A DNA stretch of 64,000 nt from Gavia stellata (lineage: Eukaryota; Chordata; Aves; Gaviiformes; Gaviidae): the NCBI RefSeq assembly GCF_030936135.1, contig NC_082594.1, forward strand, positions 124,410,668-124,474,667, read 5' to 3'. The notes beneath the pieces were generated by a model, which searched no databases, was not told where the DNA came from, and saw only the letters and a list, made by a program, of their open reading frames with translations. Below, piece by piece: positions 12,371 through 27,300 of this stretch; the first letter of the stretch is position 1, and every line of letters starts with the position of its first letter. A program made the translations under genes and the position numbers.

Positions 12371-15300
12371 CTGTAGAATAAATGAAAATGTGGAGGTAAT
12401 ATTTTGCTGATAAACCCAGAAAAGATTAGTCAATATTATTTGACTTGAAAAACAGCCACAAAACAATTTTCAGTAACCACTAACAATATTAATACCTTGA
12501 AATGCAAGAAGTAGTTTCAATAGGAAAATTATTCCATGTAACGAGGGATTTGCAACTGTAGTCGCCTCATTTGCACTTCCTAATGGATTAGCTAGCATGT
12601 CACAGGATCATATTATTACCCTCTGCTGGGTAGGGTGAAGGTAAGACCTGCTTGAGCATGCCGTAAGCATTCAATGTGGCTGGTGTGCCCTATCAGCACT
12701 TCAATCAGACACACACAGAGGGAAGCAGGACTTCAAAATTTCTATACCTGTTCTTCTAAATTCTCATTTCAAGGATTAGTCAGGAGTATCGTGGGTTAAA
12801 AAAAAAAAAAGAAGAAGAAAAAAGGCTCATGGTTTTGAATAAGTGGTTCTGTGTTCCTTGTTCATGATTTCAGTTTTAAATCACGGGTATAATCCGTCCA
12901 TCAGTGTAGTAATAATCACTTCAGGATGTTTTGCACAGAGAATTTGCAGACCTGATCCCCACTGGTGTACAGGCCCTCAGTTTTCAGTAGATCAAACTGA
13001 TAGTAAACAACTTAATATTTGGGGATGGGGGGATTTTCACATATTTCCAACTAGCTGTTTTGGAGAAAATATTAAGCAGTGTAAAAATGAAGGATCCATT
13101 ACTCCAAGTGCTTCATACTTCATATGCCCTATATGAATATAAAGCCAAGAATCCAGCAGGGCCATGGGGGAAAAAGAGGCAGGTGCTTTCTTGTAGGCTT
13201 TTATCCAGGATCATTGCCTCAAGCCATGAAGCTCTAGTTACTTCCCTGGGACTCTTTCCCACAGCTGATGCAGAATATTCATTCTGACTATAATTTTATA
13301 TGTGCTTTGGTATAAGAGAAGCCACTCAGACGGGAAGGTCTTTTCAGTGGTGACCCTGAAATAAAATCCCACATTGTTTTGCACAATGGGAAGAGTTTTA
13401 TGAGTGACAGACCAGAAGGATAGCATTCCTTTCTGAACAAAAACTCTGAATCCCTATAAGTGCTTTCCAACAAGTTCCCAGGCTATACCAAGCTATAGAA
13501 CAAATAAATCCAACATATTTTTTTTCATTATCTCAATTATTGGTCTCAGAATTGCTAAATACTTTACCTGGGTAGCATTCAAAATGCAGAACAGATAGCT
13601 GAAAACAAGACTTTTTTCTTCTTGACTTATTAACCTGAGGTAGCCTATCGTCCAGGTGATTCCAAGCACTACCACTATAGCGACAGTGCCAATCACCTTT
13701 TTCATAAATGAATCCTTTTTATTCCTAGAAACACACACAAAAAAGTTATTCAGTCTTTCTCTATACCATTTAATATCTTTCTGAGCTTTAAACTTTCTGT
13801 TTGTTCAGGGCTCTATTGCAAAGATCTGTGAGTTGAGAATGTGTATGTTCCCTACGTTTGTTTGATGTATCATCCAGGGAAGAAATCCAGAAAAGGAAAT
13901 CTAACCAAGTTTATCAGAATAATCTGTGTTTGGAGTATGTAGCTTGGATGTATCTTTCTTTAACAAAACGGTGAGGTTTACCAAGGCAGCAAGAAGCATT
14001 GAAAATTAGCATGTTAGCTATTATAAGCTTTTTAGAATGCTTACAAATTCTTGCTTAATGTGCTTAATTTTCAATATAAGAATAAGCTGCCAGTGAAGTT
14101 TGGGTATCCAGTTTCTCTCAAGCCTGAGCAGAGTCAGAGATAAGGTATTTTGTTTGCTCCAACCGTAAAAATTTTACGTAAAAGGAATGAAGAAATGGGA
14201 CAAAATTTTGTTGAACAGATCAGTTCTGTGGGATTAATAAAAATTAAAGCAATTCCCTTTTAAATAATACGATGTACACTGCAGAATTTGTGACACACAA
14301 CCTGTGACAATGCATGGAGTGTTGATGTAAAACTGAGCAAGTAAATCTGCTTCAAAGCTGCTAGAGAACTGGCCTGACATCCAGATATGCTGAGAAATTC
14401 ATAATTCTCATTTGGCTGGACCCAGCTCTGCTCTCACTTATTCGGATTTAAATCGGGGATGACCTTCATTGAAGTCAAGTTGAGTGACACCGCAACCAGA
14501 AAAAAGGGGGCAAAAGCCTGAAGTGTGTTCATTGATACACACTTGAACTGTCTGACCCATTGCAAAAGGGGAATTAATTTCCTGACTGCTTTAAGTATAC
14601 GTTTCTTTAAAACAAAAGATTTTGTCAAAAATCTGAGTTTGTGACAAGAAAGTCTGAGCTGCTGGCAAGAGACCGAGGAATACATTTGCTGAAAGATCTG
14701 AGGAGTCCTATGCCATCTCACCTTGTCAAATTCTTGTTCTTCTTCCATATCACAGAGACACTGATCTTGATGAAGATGATGATGTTAAACAGGAGTATGA
14801 GTGCTACTGGCAAGAGGAATGACCACAACATGGGCTTTTGCACACTGAAGTTCTGCTTTTGATCCAGTGCTGCAAGCCAGCAACTTTTAATATAAAGAGA
14901 GGTCATTTCAAAAGATTTGTTAGGCACGTTATTCAGAATACCAAAACAAAACAAAGTAATATTCCACTTTTCATCCTGAAAGACCTCATAGGTCTTTCTA
15001 GGTCTTATTAACCTATCTCTGAAAGGCAACTGAGGGCTTTCAATCATGCTTCTCATTCTCTGGGGAATGCAAAATGATTTATCAAACAAACTGCATAGAG
15101 AGATGCAATAAGGTGCAATATAGCTAACCAAATAGATATCTGGCCACCATATGCAAGGTTATCTTTAGAGTATATATTGTAATAGAGCTAAAGAGTAATA
15201 GGGGAGACCTAATGGACAAAGGTTGAAACAAAAACAGGGGCAACTTCAGGAGGACAGGTTTATCCTGCAATAATCTTTACCTCTTCTTTTTCATTGCCAA

Positions 15301-18300
15301 ATAATCTCAAATTAGAAGTCAACACTGCCTAATGAGTATCATAAGATGGCCACCATGTGGAAAAGCGTTTGTGTTTACGTTTCCGAAAGAAGTCTACCTT
15401 TGTTCTGTATCATCCACTATCACCAAGGTACATTGTAAGCCTGACAGCCTGCTTTGGTATGCAGGCACTCAAATGAATACCGATACCAAAAACGTAGGGT
15501 AAATAGCGATATAGTTATGTTGGCCAGAAAGATTTTAAATAAATGGGAGGATTAAGTTTGGGTACTGAAATGCAGTTGTGCACTTAAATGAAAGTCTTGT
15601 ATTTCAGTTAGGCTAAGAGCATCTACAGCTTCCATTTAAAGTCACAGGGGATCTTGCAGGAGGATTCAAGGCAGATGTGGATCCAATACCCTAAATCCTT
15701 AGCGAGGAGAAGCTGCAATTCCTTATAGTGAATGTTTAGCTTCGGTGAAGAGTTTTGTTTTCTTTTAAGTGCTTAGATATACAAAATAGTGTACCGACAA
15801 TAAATCTAGAATTGAATTAATAACAAAACATCACAAAAGATGTGGGATAGCGAGTGTGGTAATAATACATGAACTTACAATTCTTCCTGTCGGTAGTGTA
15901 AAGCTTTTCCTTCTCTGTAAGTAGCTCCAAGTGTTATTGCAACTACTACAGCAGGGATTCCTAATTAATAGGAGAGACATTAGCAATTTATTGTTCAGTT
16001 GCATAGGCATACCTCCCTTCCACACAAATAGCTTCTTGCCTCCTAAAATCCATAGATTTTTAAGAGCTGTGTTTCATCTGCCTTGCACTAAGCTAAGTGG
16101 GTTTTCTATAGCCTAGAGAAAAGGCAGGACTGAGGGGTGGGAGCACTGTTTTTCTGAGGACAGCTCATGTCCATGACTTACTGATTTTTGCCGTTAAAGA
16201 GCTTCAGCACAGCTCCCAGAGACATCGCCAGTGGTGATGGAGCAAGCTCCTTCCCGTGCTGTAGCTGACTCCCTTATCGCAGCTGTGCAATGCTACCTTC
16301 TTGTCAGCAGTGAGAAACTAACTGAAGAAAATTCTGCACCGAGCACCATTGCATTTCCTACCAGCTTGATGCAGAGCGTAACTTTTGCCCTCTGAGAAGC
16401 ATGGCAGTGTGGGCTTGCCTCCTTGATGCCTTCGCTTCTTGTCTTCCATGTCTCCTGCCTACCTGTTCACTAAGGCAGCACGTCTCATGGTAAGGAGCCC
16501 CTGCACAAGTTTTCATCTGGGAAATAAACGCCTTTCTTAAAGCCTGTTCCTCCTTCAGCCCTAATAGAGATCTTCCAAACTGCCAAGTACTTGCTGTGCT
16601 CTCAAAGTAGATCTGAAAAGCAATGAGTCAGAATCATGCTATTTTGGACATGTGTAACTAGTCACAGGACACAGTGAAGAACCTAATGCTGTGCTGTCGT
16701 GCGAATGTACGTGGAACATAGTGAGGTGTAGCCAGACAGCTTTTGCTGAACATTTTCTGGCTTGCACGTGCAGTCCAAATTCTAAAAGTTTTAGAGGAAT
16801 TGCCTCTACCTCCACCCAAATGCAAAACATAATAATGAAACAATCAGGATCTAAAACCGCTTGGTAGATGCCGTCAGAAGCAACACATCACACAAGCTGG
16901 GTACACAGTGTGGAGAAGGCAGGCATTCCTCTACACCGTATTAGAACAGTTTCTTGAAAGAGGCTGAGATTTTTACTTTACCTAGTGGGCATCTGTCTGC
17001 ATTCTTCAGTCCTCCAAGTAGTTCCCTTTCAGCTTGCAGTGTTGCTGCTAACTGCTGTACTGACTTAAGAATGTGCTCTTTGCTTATTAATAAATAATAT
17101 GTAACAAATAATGTCAATCAGTCCTTGCTTTTGGATGTGTGACCTCTGGCTGAGGTCATAAGGAATCTCAGAGATATCTAAATGAAGAATTTGTGTCCGT
17201 ATATGCAATCACCGTATTGGAAAGATTTTTTACTTAGTTGACAGACACAGATCGTTGAATGCCTTGATTACTGTGAAAATCTCCTGCACACAACAGACCG
17301 ATGTTGCTGTGCCAGTGAACAAGCTATCAGTTTCAGTGCCGTATCAGGACAATGGAAACAAGCTTAATTTATACCAGTAGTATGAGCAATTACAGGAGAT
17401 TATTTATTAAATCGCATTGTGCTAAACCAGAGAGACAGTGATTATAATTGCTCTCTACTGATCTCCTATCTTTACAACTCTCCCTGAATGTACTATGTAC
17501 CGATACTTTGGTAAGAGTTGCTATATACACGACTTTAAATCTTACCCCATCCGATTACTGATGCGGTTACGAGGAAGTGTTCAGGCAGGGGCTTCATAGC
17601 TCTAAGCAGCAGCAAGTACAAATGTGCAGAATTGAGTGCTGTCCACATAAATGTCGCCAACAAAAAATAGTGCAGTAGGACAGCCACCGCCGTACACCAG
17701 GAGTCTGCGGGAGGATCTACCATGTCAGATCTGAGTAAGGTGTTACTGGTGGTGTCATAAGGAGGGTGTTGCTGGTAGTAAGCGGTGGTATCGCTGCTGT
17801 GATTCCTGGCATTTCGGTTTTCAATTCCAGAGATGAAGATGGTGTTAAAAATGAGCATAGAGAAACAGAGACTCACCAACATCCACGTTACAGAGAACTT
17901 TCGAGTTTTCCTATTGGTAGGAATACATTTAGGGGAAAAAAGTAAAGGAAAATAAGAAAAATTGTAAGATATTTCCTCATTTCCATTGATATTAAAAGCA
18001 AGCTCGAGTGTGCAGTCTTTAATACAAAGAGAAAACAAAGCAATAACTTGTTTGCAGAATTCTACACCAACATCAGTCTCAGACAACTTAACAAATCCAT
18101 CAGTTTTGTCTGATTTCAACTAGAGCAGAGAATACCCAGCACCTTTTAGGACTGGGCCTTTCCCAACAGCAGTTGGGATGCATTTTCTTTTTTCCACTCT
18201 GCTCTTTTTAGAATCCTTTTCTTTAGTGTTAAGAGGTGAAATAGCGTAAGACAAGTATTTCTAAACACTCATCAAGGTACAGGTGAATAATAAACCTGCA

Positions 18301-21300
18301 CTTCCAAATGCCGTCTTCTAAGTGCATTTAAAAGGCAGAGTCTGGAAGCTCCTACAATCTTAACTACATTGACCTTGATGGAATTGCTCCAAATCTACAT
18401 TAGTGCAAGCAGGATGAGAAACATGCATTCATCTACGATAACTACAACTCTGTTGGCATGACTTTGCTCCTCGTTCAAGGGGGAATCACATGACACTCTT
18501 AATCACGGGCACGTCCGTCAGGGAAGTTCACTGCAATTGTATGTGAATTAGGTTACTCACAATAAAGCTGTAGCAAAAGCAGTGTAAATAACCAACATTG
18601 CTGTATAGTCATGGTGCTTTGAAATCATCTGTTTTCTACAGACATTTTATAAACAGAAGGCAATAGAGTACAGGAACTATCAAATAGGCAACAGAAAGCA
18701 GAGTCACATTTAAATCGGATAGCAAGAAGAGAATCTGAGGCACAGCATATATGCTAAAAGTCTAAGCGATAAGACAGTGGGCTGAAATGACTACCCTTAA
18801 ATGAAGACACCAACGTAACAGGCATATTGGTAACTGGCTAGAAGAAAGATAACTGATTAAACATTGTAATACCAGGGTACAGGGCATACAGGAAAATAAA
18901 TAGAGGTCATGCTGGTGGTGGAATACTGTTATACATTTTTAAAGCCTAGTATTAAGTGAGAGTAATGAACTAAACACCTCAACGTGTAGCATGGACCAGC
19001 ATAGCAATAATACAGCGCTGGGTCTGTGTTGTCAACTGCCTGGCCAGGGTAGTTACAGAGATGTCAGCGAGGCAGCGGGGGACATGAAATGCAACGGAAA
19101 TGGCAGACTGCCCTTACCCCGTGTAGATGGGACAAATGTCACTCTGGGACATTACCCAGAGATTAGACATGGTGATGGGAGCCCATGGCGAAAGGATCAA
19201 CCCTCGACTTGATCTTCAGTAGCACACGCTGCCTGCTTTGTTATCTTACAGCTGGTGAGCTGCCCTGCCAGAGCGACGGAAAGATTTTTCATGTCAGCGG
19301 CCATGCCCGGTGTTTCCTACGAAAGGCTTGGCCTTTCACCATACTGGGCTTTTCCATACTCTGTTACGTCATTTCTTTTCAAAGCTCACATTTTTGAAGG
19401 TGGATTTATTGAATAATAGTCATATGTATATCCTCACATTAAAAGATTAACGTTAACAGAAAGATTAAAGTTTCATCTAGGTGAGTGGCGTGGCTGAGAC
19501 ATCTCATGTCTTCACTTTAACCAGTAAGCCACACTTACTTCCCAAGCTATGCTACGTGATTAGCTCTTTTTTTTAAATATTATTTGCTGATCAATAATAT
19601 TGCAATATATTCTAAACTGACTACTCTCTTTGTTTTCCTCAAACTGTATACAGAGCAAAAGATTGTAACTTAGCATAAAATACTTGCACTTTTACATCTT
19701 CACTCTTACCTAGTGAATATTTGAAATAAAATGGTAATGACCAGACCAGCCATGGACAATCCAACACCAATGTAAGAAATATACTCCAAAGGCTTCGCGT
19801 ATTTATATTTGATCTGAAAGGCCTGGAAAACAAATTGTGTCAGTTGTAAGATGAGAAGAGATAAATGTCTTTCGAAAACTTGTGTTTCCAGTTGCCCATA
19901 GAAGCAAAAATGTTTTAGTAAAGTTATGACTGTTGCTAGCCACTGCCAAAATTTTCAGATCACAGAAAATTATTCTGGACCTCAAAACTAGAGAACCTTG
20001 TGAAGAACTCCAAAAAGAGACTTACCAATGTCAATCAAATATTTAGCAAAACAGCAGATTAAATTATTCATAGAAAAATGCAAGGTGAAATGGACTGGAA
20101 AAAGTAGCTTTAACTTTTTGTACTGATGTGCATTCTGAATTTTGACTTCTGAGGATAAGGTCTAAGGTAAGATGTTACGAAGAATTACAAATCAAAGCCA
20201 GTCTTTGTATAGTGACAATAAAGCAGCAAGTAACTGTAAATGTATTCAGTGAAACAGAAAATACTGTTGTCTTTGCATAAACAGATGGGAATCTTCTCTG
20301 GAATATACTCATTTTGTGCAATAAGGACATGCATAAGATAAAGGGAAATACAGAAACAAGTCAGTGTTACAAATATGGAAACGCTGTTCTTTGAAGACAG
20401 AGTAAAAAGAAACCCTGAAATCCTGGCACTGCTGAAGTCAGTGGCCACAGATATGTCATTTTACTGAGGGGGTGTTTTGTTCAGAGAAGCGAAACAAATA
20501 CTGAAAGAATAACAAATGTCAGAGAGGGACAGTCATTCCTAAATAGTCTTATTAGTACAAGAGGGCAATATATAAAACTTAAAGGTAGTAGGCTTAATAT
20601 TAACAGAGCGATGGCTTTTTACAAACATATAAGCAAAGGAAGTAGTTAATGCTAAGTAGTTTGAGATATTTACCCAGCAGAAGGCAGGGCCACAGCTAGC
20701 CCAGACCCCGGCTGTTCGTCTTGGGGCCCTTCGGGCTTTAGACATACACTCGTTTAACAACCAGCTGCAGCAATGGAGGTGCAGAGCTGGAGGCTACCAC
20801 AGCTGAGCGAGGGGCATGAATTGCGTCAGCCCTCCCCTGCTGCTGGGGCGCACGGGCAGGCGGGCACGGCCACAATTCGTGTCAGAGGAAGCCAGGACTC
20901 ACCGATACGTTTGCCTTTCATGTCCCAATTTGCTAGCTCTGCCACAGGTCAGAAACAACTACGTGGGGACATCTTAAACTCCGGTGCCTTCTAGCTCAGC
21001 GCGCCTACGCCCTTACATTGGCATGCTGGTCTTACAGTTGAAAACAACCAACCAAACAAAAAACCCCCACCAAACTCTTCCCATTCAAGAAAGGACAACA
21101 CCCTACCATCAGGACAGCAAAATTAGTAGTGTGATTACACCTGCATCTCAATAACTCGTCTCTTCCTTTTGCACAGCCGGCGGTGCTCCAGTCGTTGACA
21201 GTATAGTCCCAAAAGACACAGGCGTGATCACGCAGCTGCAGTTCGGATGTGTTGTACTATGGATTGGGATTGCAAGGAGAAAAAGTGGCTACAGAAACAT

Positions 21301-24300
21301 AAACAGATGTGCACCAGCAAACGGCGTGTACTGACAATTGCCCTCTGAAGGGGGAGCTGACAGCGACTAAGAGATTTACAGGGTTTCCAGTAAACCTTAC
21401 GAATGATACTAATAACAGCACGATTTGGCATTTTGAATTTACTTTGTATGCCTTTCTCAGTCAAGATTGCCAGTGAAATTACCCATTTATGTGAATTAGT
21501 CAGGTAATTACGGTTCAGATGCGCATGCACTAGGCATTATACATCTGCCAAATGAATTCTGGTGTAAGCCAAACAACAGCTTTCAGATATTAGTAGCATT
21601 AAATTACTGCCAACCGGAGCTAAATCCGCACTGTAGCAGGAAGCAAACAATGATAAATGCTGTGAACCATCCCCTCCCCTCCTGCAGCACGGCAGTGCTC
21701 GTGCAGTCGTATGTCAAGCTGCATGCAGTCATTTTTGGACAATATACTTCTGCAGGGTACTGCAATTAGAACTGATTTTTAATAAGCAACGAGCAGCTTG
21801 AAGTGCAAATAAGTAGTGGAAGCAACTATTCGCAGTAATAGGTAGTTCAATTAAAAACAAGAAGTAAAAGTAGGAGTAAAAAAATCAATTATCAGTTTGT
21901 TTCAGTGATTTCCTTAGAAATAACCCGTGTTTCCCAGATCACTTAACTGTAGGGATCCATGATGATGATTACTGATCTATCAGATGCATGCATTTGAGCT
22001 TAAAACCTTTGTTAAATATTGTAAGAAGCAGCCAACTACTGTTTTCTGGAGAAACCATGCTAAACATGGCTACATATTATTGAAAAATTCAGTTATTTGG
22101 GCAAATAGGCACTCACATAGAGCATTTCCTGCAAGAAAGCAGTAACATCTGGAATCAGTTCCTGGGGGAGGAAGTCAAAACAAAACACACGATGATTTTA
22201 ACTGGAAGGAGGAGTTAAAAGATAGCATGAAAAATGAACACTCCCCACATTGGTAGGTGTATTGGGCTATGCCAGTCATGTTGACTTCTTGTTTTCAAAA
22301 ATTTTGATAGTCTTCTGGAAAGAAAAATTGCCCTCCAGAGACCTGGCTTTTTTTCATTCTTGATTTAGGACTAATCTACCCTAGGACAAATCCACTCTGA
22401 TATGCCTATAACTTTTTATGGAATACAGTTTTGCTTGCAAACGTCCTAGTTTAACAGTGCTGAGTCAGTAACATCAGGTGTTAAATACAAAAGTTGAAAA
22501 ATGTTTTCTATGCCACATTATCTACGTACCCTTCCCTTATGTCACCTATATATCTCTCAAACTCTCTCAACTGCTTATTGCCAGAAATCAAGGCAGTATG
22601 CCAAAAAAAAACCCCTCTGCTTGAGTCTCTTTCCCTAAGTCCCGAAGACAGGTAGTAGCACAAGGGCAGCATCTGCTTCAAACCGAACATGGCATTTCTC
22701 ACCTTGGGACTGAAGGCTATTTCAACACCGCTGGTTGTTCTACCATCAATGTTGCCAGAGACGATTTGTTTAGAGAAACTACCATGACTCTGATAAATCC
22801 TTGATGGGAAGAGTTTGTCATTTTGATACAGGACAAAGCCAACTCGCCCATTGTCTGATGAACCTTTGCGAGGCAAACAGAAAAGTAGGTATGCATAGCA
22901 GGTATCAGAGAGGCTGGTTCCTTTGAAGCAGCCCACACTATGCTGTTTCACACATCCAGTATTTACAGCGGATTTTTGTTTAGATATTCATTTAGAAACC
23001 ATTTAAGAAGTAGAGAAGAGCTTCTCTTCCCATGAATCTCAAGAGAGTCAGCTTTAATTTTTGCTGAGGTGGAGTGTCAAAATAATTATTACCCTTCTCT
23101 TAATGTCATTTCTGGGGAAAAATACTGGTAGTAAGGGAAATAATATCCTAATTCCCAATATATACACAAACTCCAAATGGAGAGGCTTTTAATAACACTA
23201 AATAAGATACAGTAACGTCAGGGACATTTACAGTTAGGAGGTAGTCAGAGGATAAAAGAGGTTGGCTGGACTTTTGCCTTCAGATCCAACTTTTGGACTC
23301 TGTTTCTTTTGCATTCTTCTACCAAGTTAGAGAGATTTCGTCTAAGTCATTTAAATCACTAGTCTTAATTGTTGCTTAAGTGAGGAAGCAAAAATCCTGG
23401 TTTATATAATGGATTTTGTTCTTGATTTTATACTTTTTATTTAAGATCAAGAGAGACTGATTTGATCTCTCTCTGATTTGATGGTCAACACTAATGTAAC
23501 TTTGTATCTACAAAATGTTACAATTGTGCATTTAATATTGAAGGAATCTATTTTTTTTCAAGGCAAGCTGTGCATTCAATCTAGCTCTCTTGAGGGAAGT
23601 GTTATGATATACAGGCATTATGATAAAGGCTTTAATTACATGATCACGCTGTATTTCCACAGGATTGTTGACTGAAACAGTGAACAGAAAGAACAGTGAC
23701 CAGTTAATGAGCTATTCAGTGGGTTTTTTATTGTCATTGCTGGGTGTGTGGGGCTACCTGATTTATCTCTTCCAGCCTTTTCTAGCCCTGGTGAGAGGAC
23801 TCAATTATTCATTTCCCCGTGGGCTTGTATACAAATGATGTTCAGCATTATGATGTCTAAGCGCTCCACAAACTTCTCCTTGATTATACTCTTGTGCTGT
23901 GATGTCTTAGTGTTACTGTCACTATACAGAGAGACCGAGAACAAGTCTGCTGGTTTCAGGTGCCCAGTCTGAAACTCTTGTGATTTTTAGCATGTCATAG
24001 AAATGCACATGTTCAAAGCTCAGCTCCCCCACGCCACCAGCTTCTGCAGCAAATGAAGCAGAGGAACGATAAACTTTTCACTTTTTTTTCCTCCTGGGCA
24101 ACACCAATTTATCCTCTGAGCACTGCAGAATGTAAGTAATGGACATCTGGAAAAATCCCGTGTGACTGTGCCATTAAAGACTATCCCAATATGTAGGTGT
24201 GAGGATGTGTATGTCCTGGCTGACAGCTGACAGTAGTAGTAATTTTAGTTGAAACGGTTGATGTCTTTGGATTTCAGGCAGGGTACATATGTACTAGCTC

Positions 24301-27300
24301 TTGATCTTGATGTCTGTAGAGGTATGGTCAAAGATTCATTACATTCTCAATTTTAGAAAACAAAACAAATGACAAAGTCTCAAACACCGAAAGCTTTCTG
24401 GCCATTACATCTACATGTGCATTAATCTATGAATAAGATTATCCAGCTTATCTGACATGTGCATTTCTTGCACCACCATAGGGCACCAGCATGCGTAAAA
24501 ACAACATGTAATCGTTGATATTGGCTGAGGGTTTTTTTCCCAAAGCAGATTTTTCATGAATATTCATTCAAAATTCTCCCAGGCACAGTTTTCAGTAGGA
24601 GAACGAACTTACTGTTGTTTGTAATGTTGAGCAGTATCTGAACTTCAGAACTGAGGCCACCAATAAGCTCAGGGGTATTTTCCTGTATTTCTAGTTTTGT
24701 TGACTGATGATATCCCAGTGCTGTATCTGCAAAAATTAGCAGTGGATGCATTAGGATTTATAGTAATACCGCCTTGTGCAGGTAAATCCAACAACATACA
24801 CGGACTTACCTCTCTGTGCCGAAAACAGAATCGTAGAGGAGCTTAATTTAAGCGGAGCAGACTGGATTGCAACATTGGGCTGCGAGATGTTGCTAGTCAA
24901 AGAAAATTTCTCCATTGTTTGAGTGAGGCTGCATTGAAATAATGAGCGGGATAAAAGTTACCATTATTTGTTAATATATGGCTACAGGTTTAGTTTCTGA
25001 GCTTCCTCTCCGATTAGATTCTCCAGCGGGAACTGCTCCTCATTAGCTATCCTCATCCTTTCTCCAAAGCAGAAAAATCCAGCCAAAATGGTTTATGTTG
25101 GTGCGAATCTACTGAATCAATGAAATTGCGTATTGGAGTTGAACACTAAAAATGGTTTGACTTCACCATGAACCAATTTCATCCTGAAGCAGAAGGCAAA
25201 ATGCAGGTTACTACATCTAAAAAAATGGCAAAAGCTGAAGTTACCTTGACGTAACATTGATAAGATTACTGTGGTTGAATGCTGTTTCATTGGCATCCAA
25301 GAGTTGACTCACTGTAGCCATTACTGCCACAGATGCCTGAGACAAGCAGAAAAAAAAAGGCAATATTCAAATGCAATTGAAATAAATCACCCCATGTGCT
25401 ACATAATGGACAGGCAAAGTAAGAACATGTGATAAGTATTGCTTGAAAGTACATACAACAGATTAAACACAGTACAGGATGCCATTCGAGAGAACACAAG
25501 CTTTGCGCCAAAGGGTTCATAAATACCACACTTTTATTAATTTAGACAGTAAGGATTAAATGATAAACATCAAATGATGCTCGTATTAGAATTTCAGATA
25601 TATGCAAGTCTAAACAGCTCATAAGAAACAAATTTACACTCAGCTCTGAGAACTGACCCATCAGTGATTCCACAAGTATGCACGCAAGGCCACTTAAATA
25701 ACTCTGCTAAATGGCAAAATGAATGCATTTGGTTGTGATGTTATGTACAGTTAAGAGGAAGGAGAGTGACCTTCTGCTGGTAGAGGGGGGACAGAATTGA
25801 CATCCCAACGATTAAGCCACAAAAGTCTTATTTTAGTCTTAATAAGTCTCACCTGAGAGTCTTCAGAAATATTTGGCTTTTTTAGAATCTGCATTGCGAT
25901 GTTCGCAGCAACAGTGATGTTTTCTGTGGTCAATTGATCTGGCATGGAGGTGAGGATTTGAGTGTTACTTGCAATAGCTGAAATATTGCTGGGGTCTGCA
26001 GTTTCAACCTGTTAGGAAAATGCCGTTCAACAGAAAGCAAATGAGAAAAGGAAGAAGAGTCACCACTTTTATAACATTAAACAACATTTTTATAACATAA
26101 AATCAAAATATACAAGTAATTGGTGGTCTACATTGTTTCTGTTCGTGTCAAGTACACGCTGTTTGCAAATTCTCCCTAGGCGACGATTTGATGGACTCAC
26201 GGAGTAGCTTGGGTTGGAAGGGAGCCCTGGAGGTGCCCCAGCCCAGCAGGGCTGGCTGAGACCAGGCTGCTCAGGGCCTCGCTTTGAATATCCACCACCT
26301 CCCTCAGAAACCTGCTTGTGTTTGACCAGTGTCAAGGGGGAAAATTTCCTCTATTCAGATAGGAATTTCCCGTGTTGCCACTTGTCTCCATTGTCACTCA
26401 TCCTAAAACTGCGCACCTAGAAGAAGAACCTGGCTCCATCGTTCTCCAGACCTTGCTGTGAGGTAGCTGTAGACAGCAGCAGGACCTCCCTTTTGTCTTG
26501 AGGTCACTGAGCTTCTGAATCGATAGACTTCTGTACACCTTTCACTATTCCTTAAATAACCAGAATGGGATTTGTTGAAAAACCATCAGAGGAACTTGAG
26601 AAATGTCATCCGGAATACTCGTGCTTCTCAACACAGTGCTCATAACCTGCACCGAGAACATTATCCTCACTTCAGTACATTGTATATAGTGTCAGCTTGG
26701 AATAAATGCAGAAAAAACACAGAAAATATTCTGGTGCTGGAGCTACTAGTAAGAATTGCTGGAAGCACTGGCTGGGTCCAGTTTGAATCAGTTAGCACTT
26801 AATGGGTGGAGCGTAAAAGTCTATAGTATCTTAAGAGTCTAAATGCAAAAAAAGGTGAGTCATTAGCTGTATGTTATATGAAGGCATAGCTAGGTAACAA
26901 TAAGACTTAAAGAGATGGGAAATATGCTAATCATCAGGAGAATTTCCTTTGTAGGCCATGGGGGCCAACTAAACAGTGTATCAAGTCATCCCCTTTCTAA
27001 TCCGGTCAATGAATAGCTTCAATGAATAGCTTCAATAACGGAATTGTTCTCAAAATTGTTTCTGTTGGGAAGCTATCAAAATCAAGATTAATTCAATCAT
27101 GCAACTTTGAAGTGTTTATAAAACTTGGAATGGTAGGAAAGAAAGGTGAATGTGTTGCATAGGGAGGAAGGAAATTTGCGTTTATGATTACTGGAGATGA
27201 CACTATTTGACTTGAAAACATCCGCATATGCACCATGAACAAACAGTACATTGTGAACGCCTATCTCCACTATTCTTACTTCTGACTTTTAGTGTGATCT

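Larger units (their letters stand above)
12371..21106 (-). other. ADGRG7: ADGRG7 introns 10-15
   Basis: Between the listed exons this interval is AT-rich intron without recognised repeats, RNA genes or extra exons. A GC-rich patch at 18990-19330 is open on the plus strand but matches no family known to me. Confidence 0.55.
21257..25852 (-). other. ADGRG7: ADGRG7 introns 5-9
   Basis: Apart from exons 6-9, no feature was recognised. Open frames overlapping exon 9 on the other phase are shadows. Confidence 0.55.

Noticed and set aside
14434-14748. 104-codon minus frame
   Set aside because: It overlaps ADGRG7 exon 14 in a different phase and shows no receptor sequence.
21107-21234. Shorter exon 10 of ADGRG7 using the CTGCAG acceptor
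   Set aside because: It would drop the residues YNTSELQ that align with the mammalian protein; the upstream TAG acceptor keeps them in phase.
22508-22951. 147-codon minus frame as a single-exon gene
   Set aside because: Only the part 22703-22863 is coding (ADGRG7 exon 9); the rest runs into intron on both sides.
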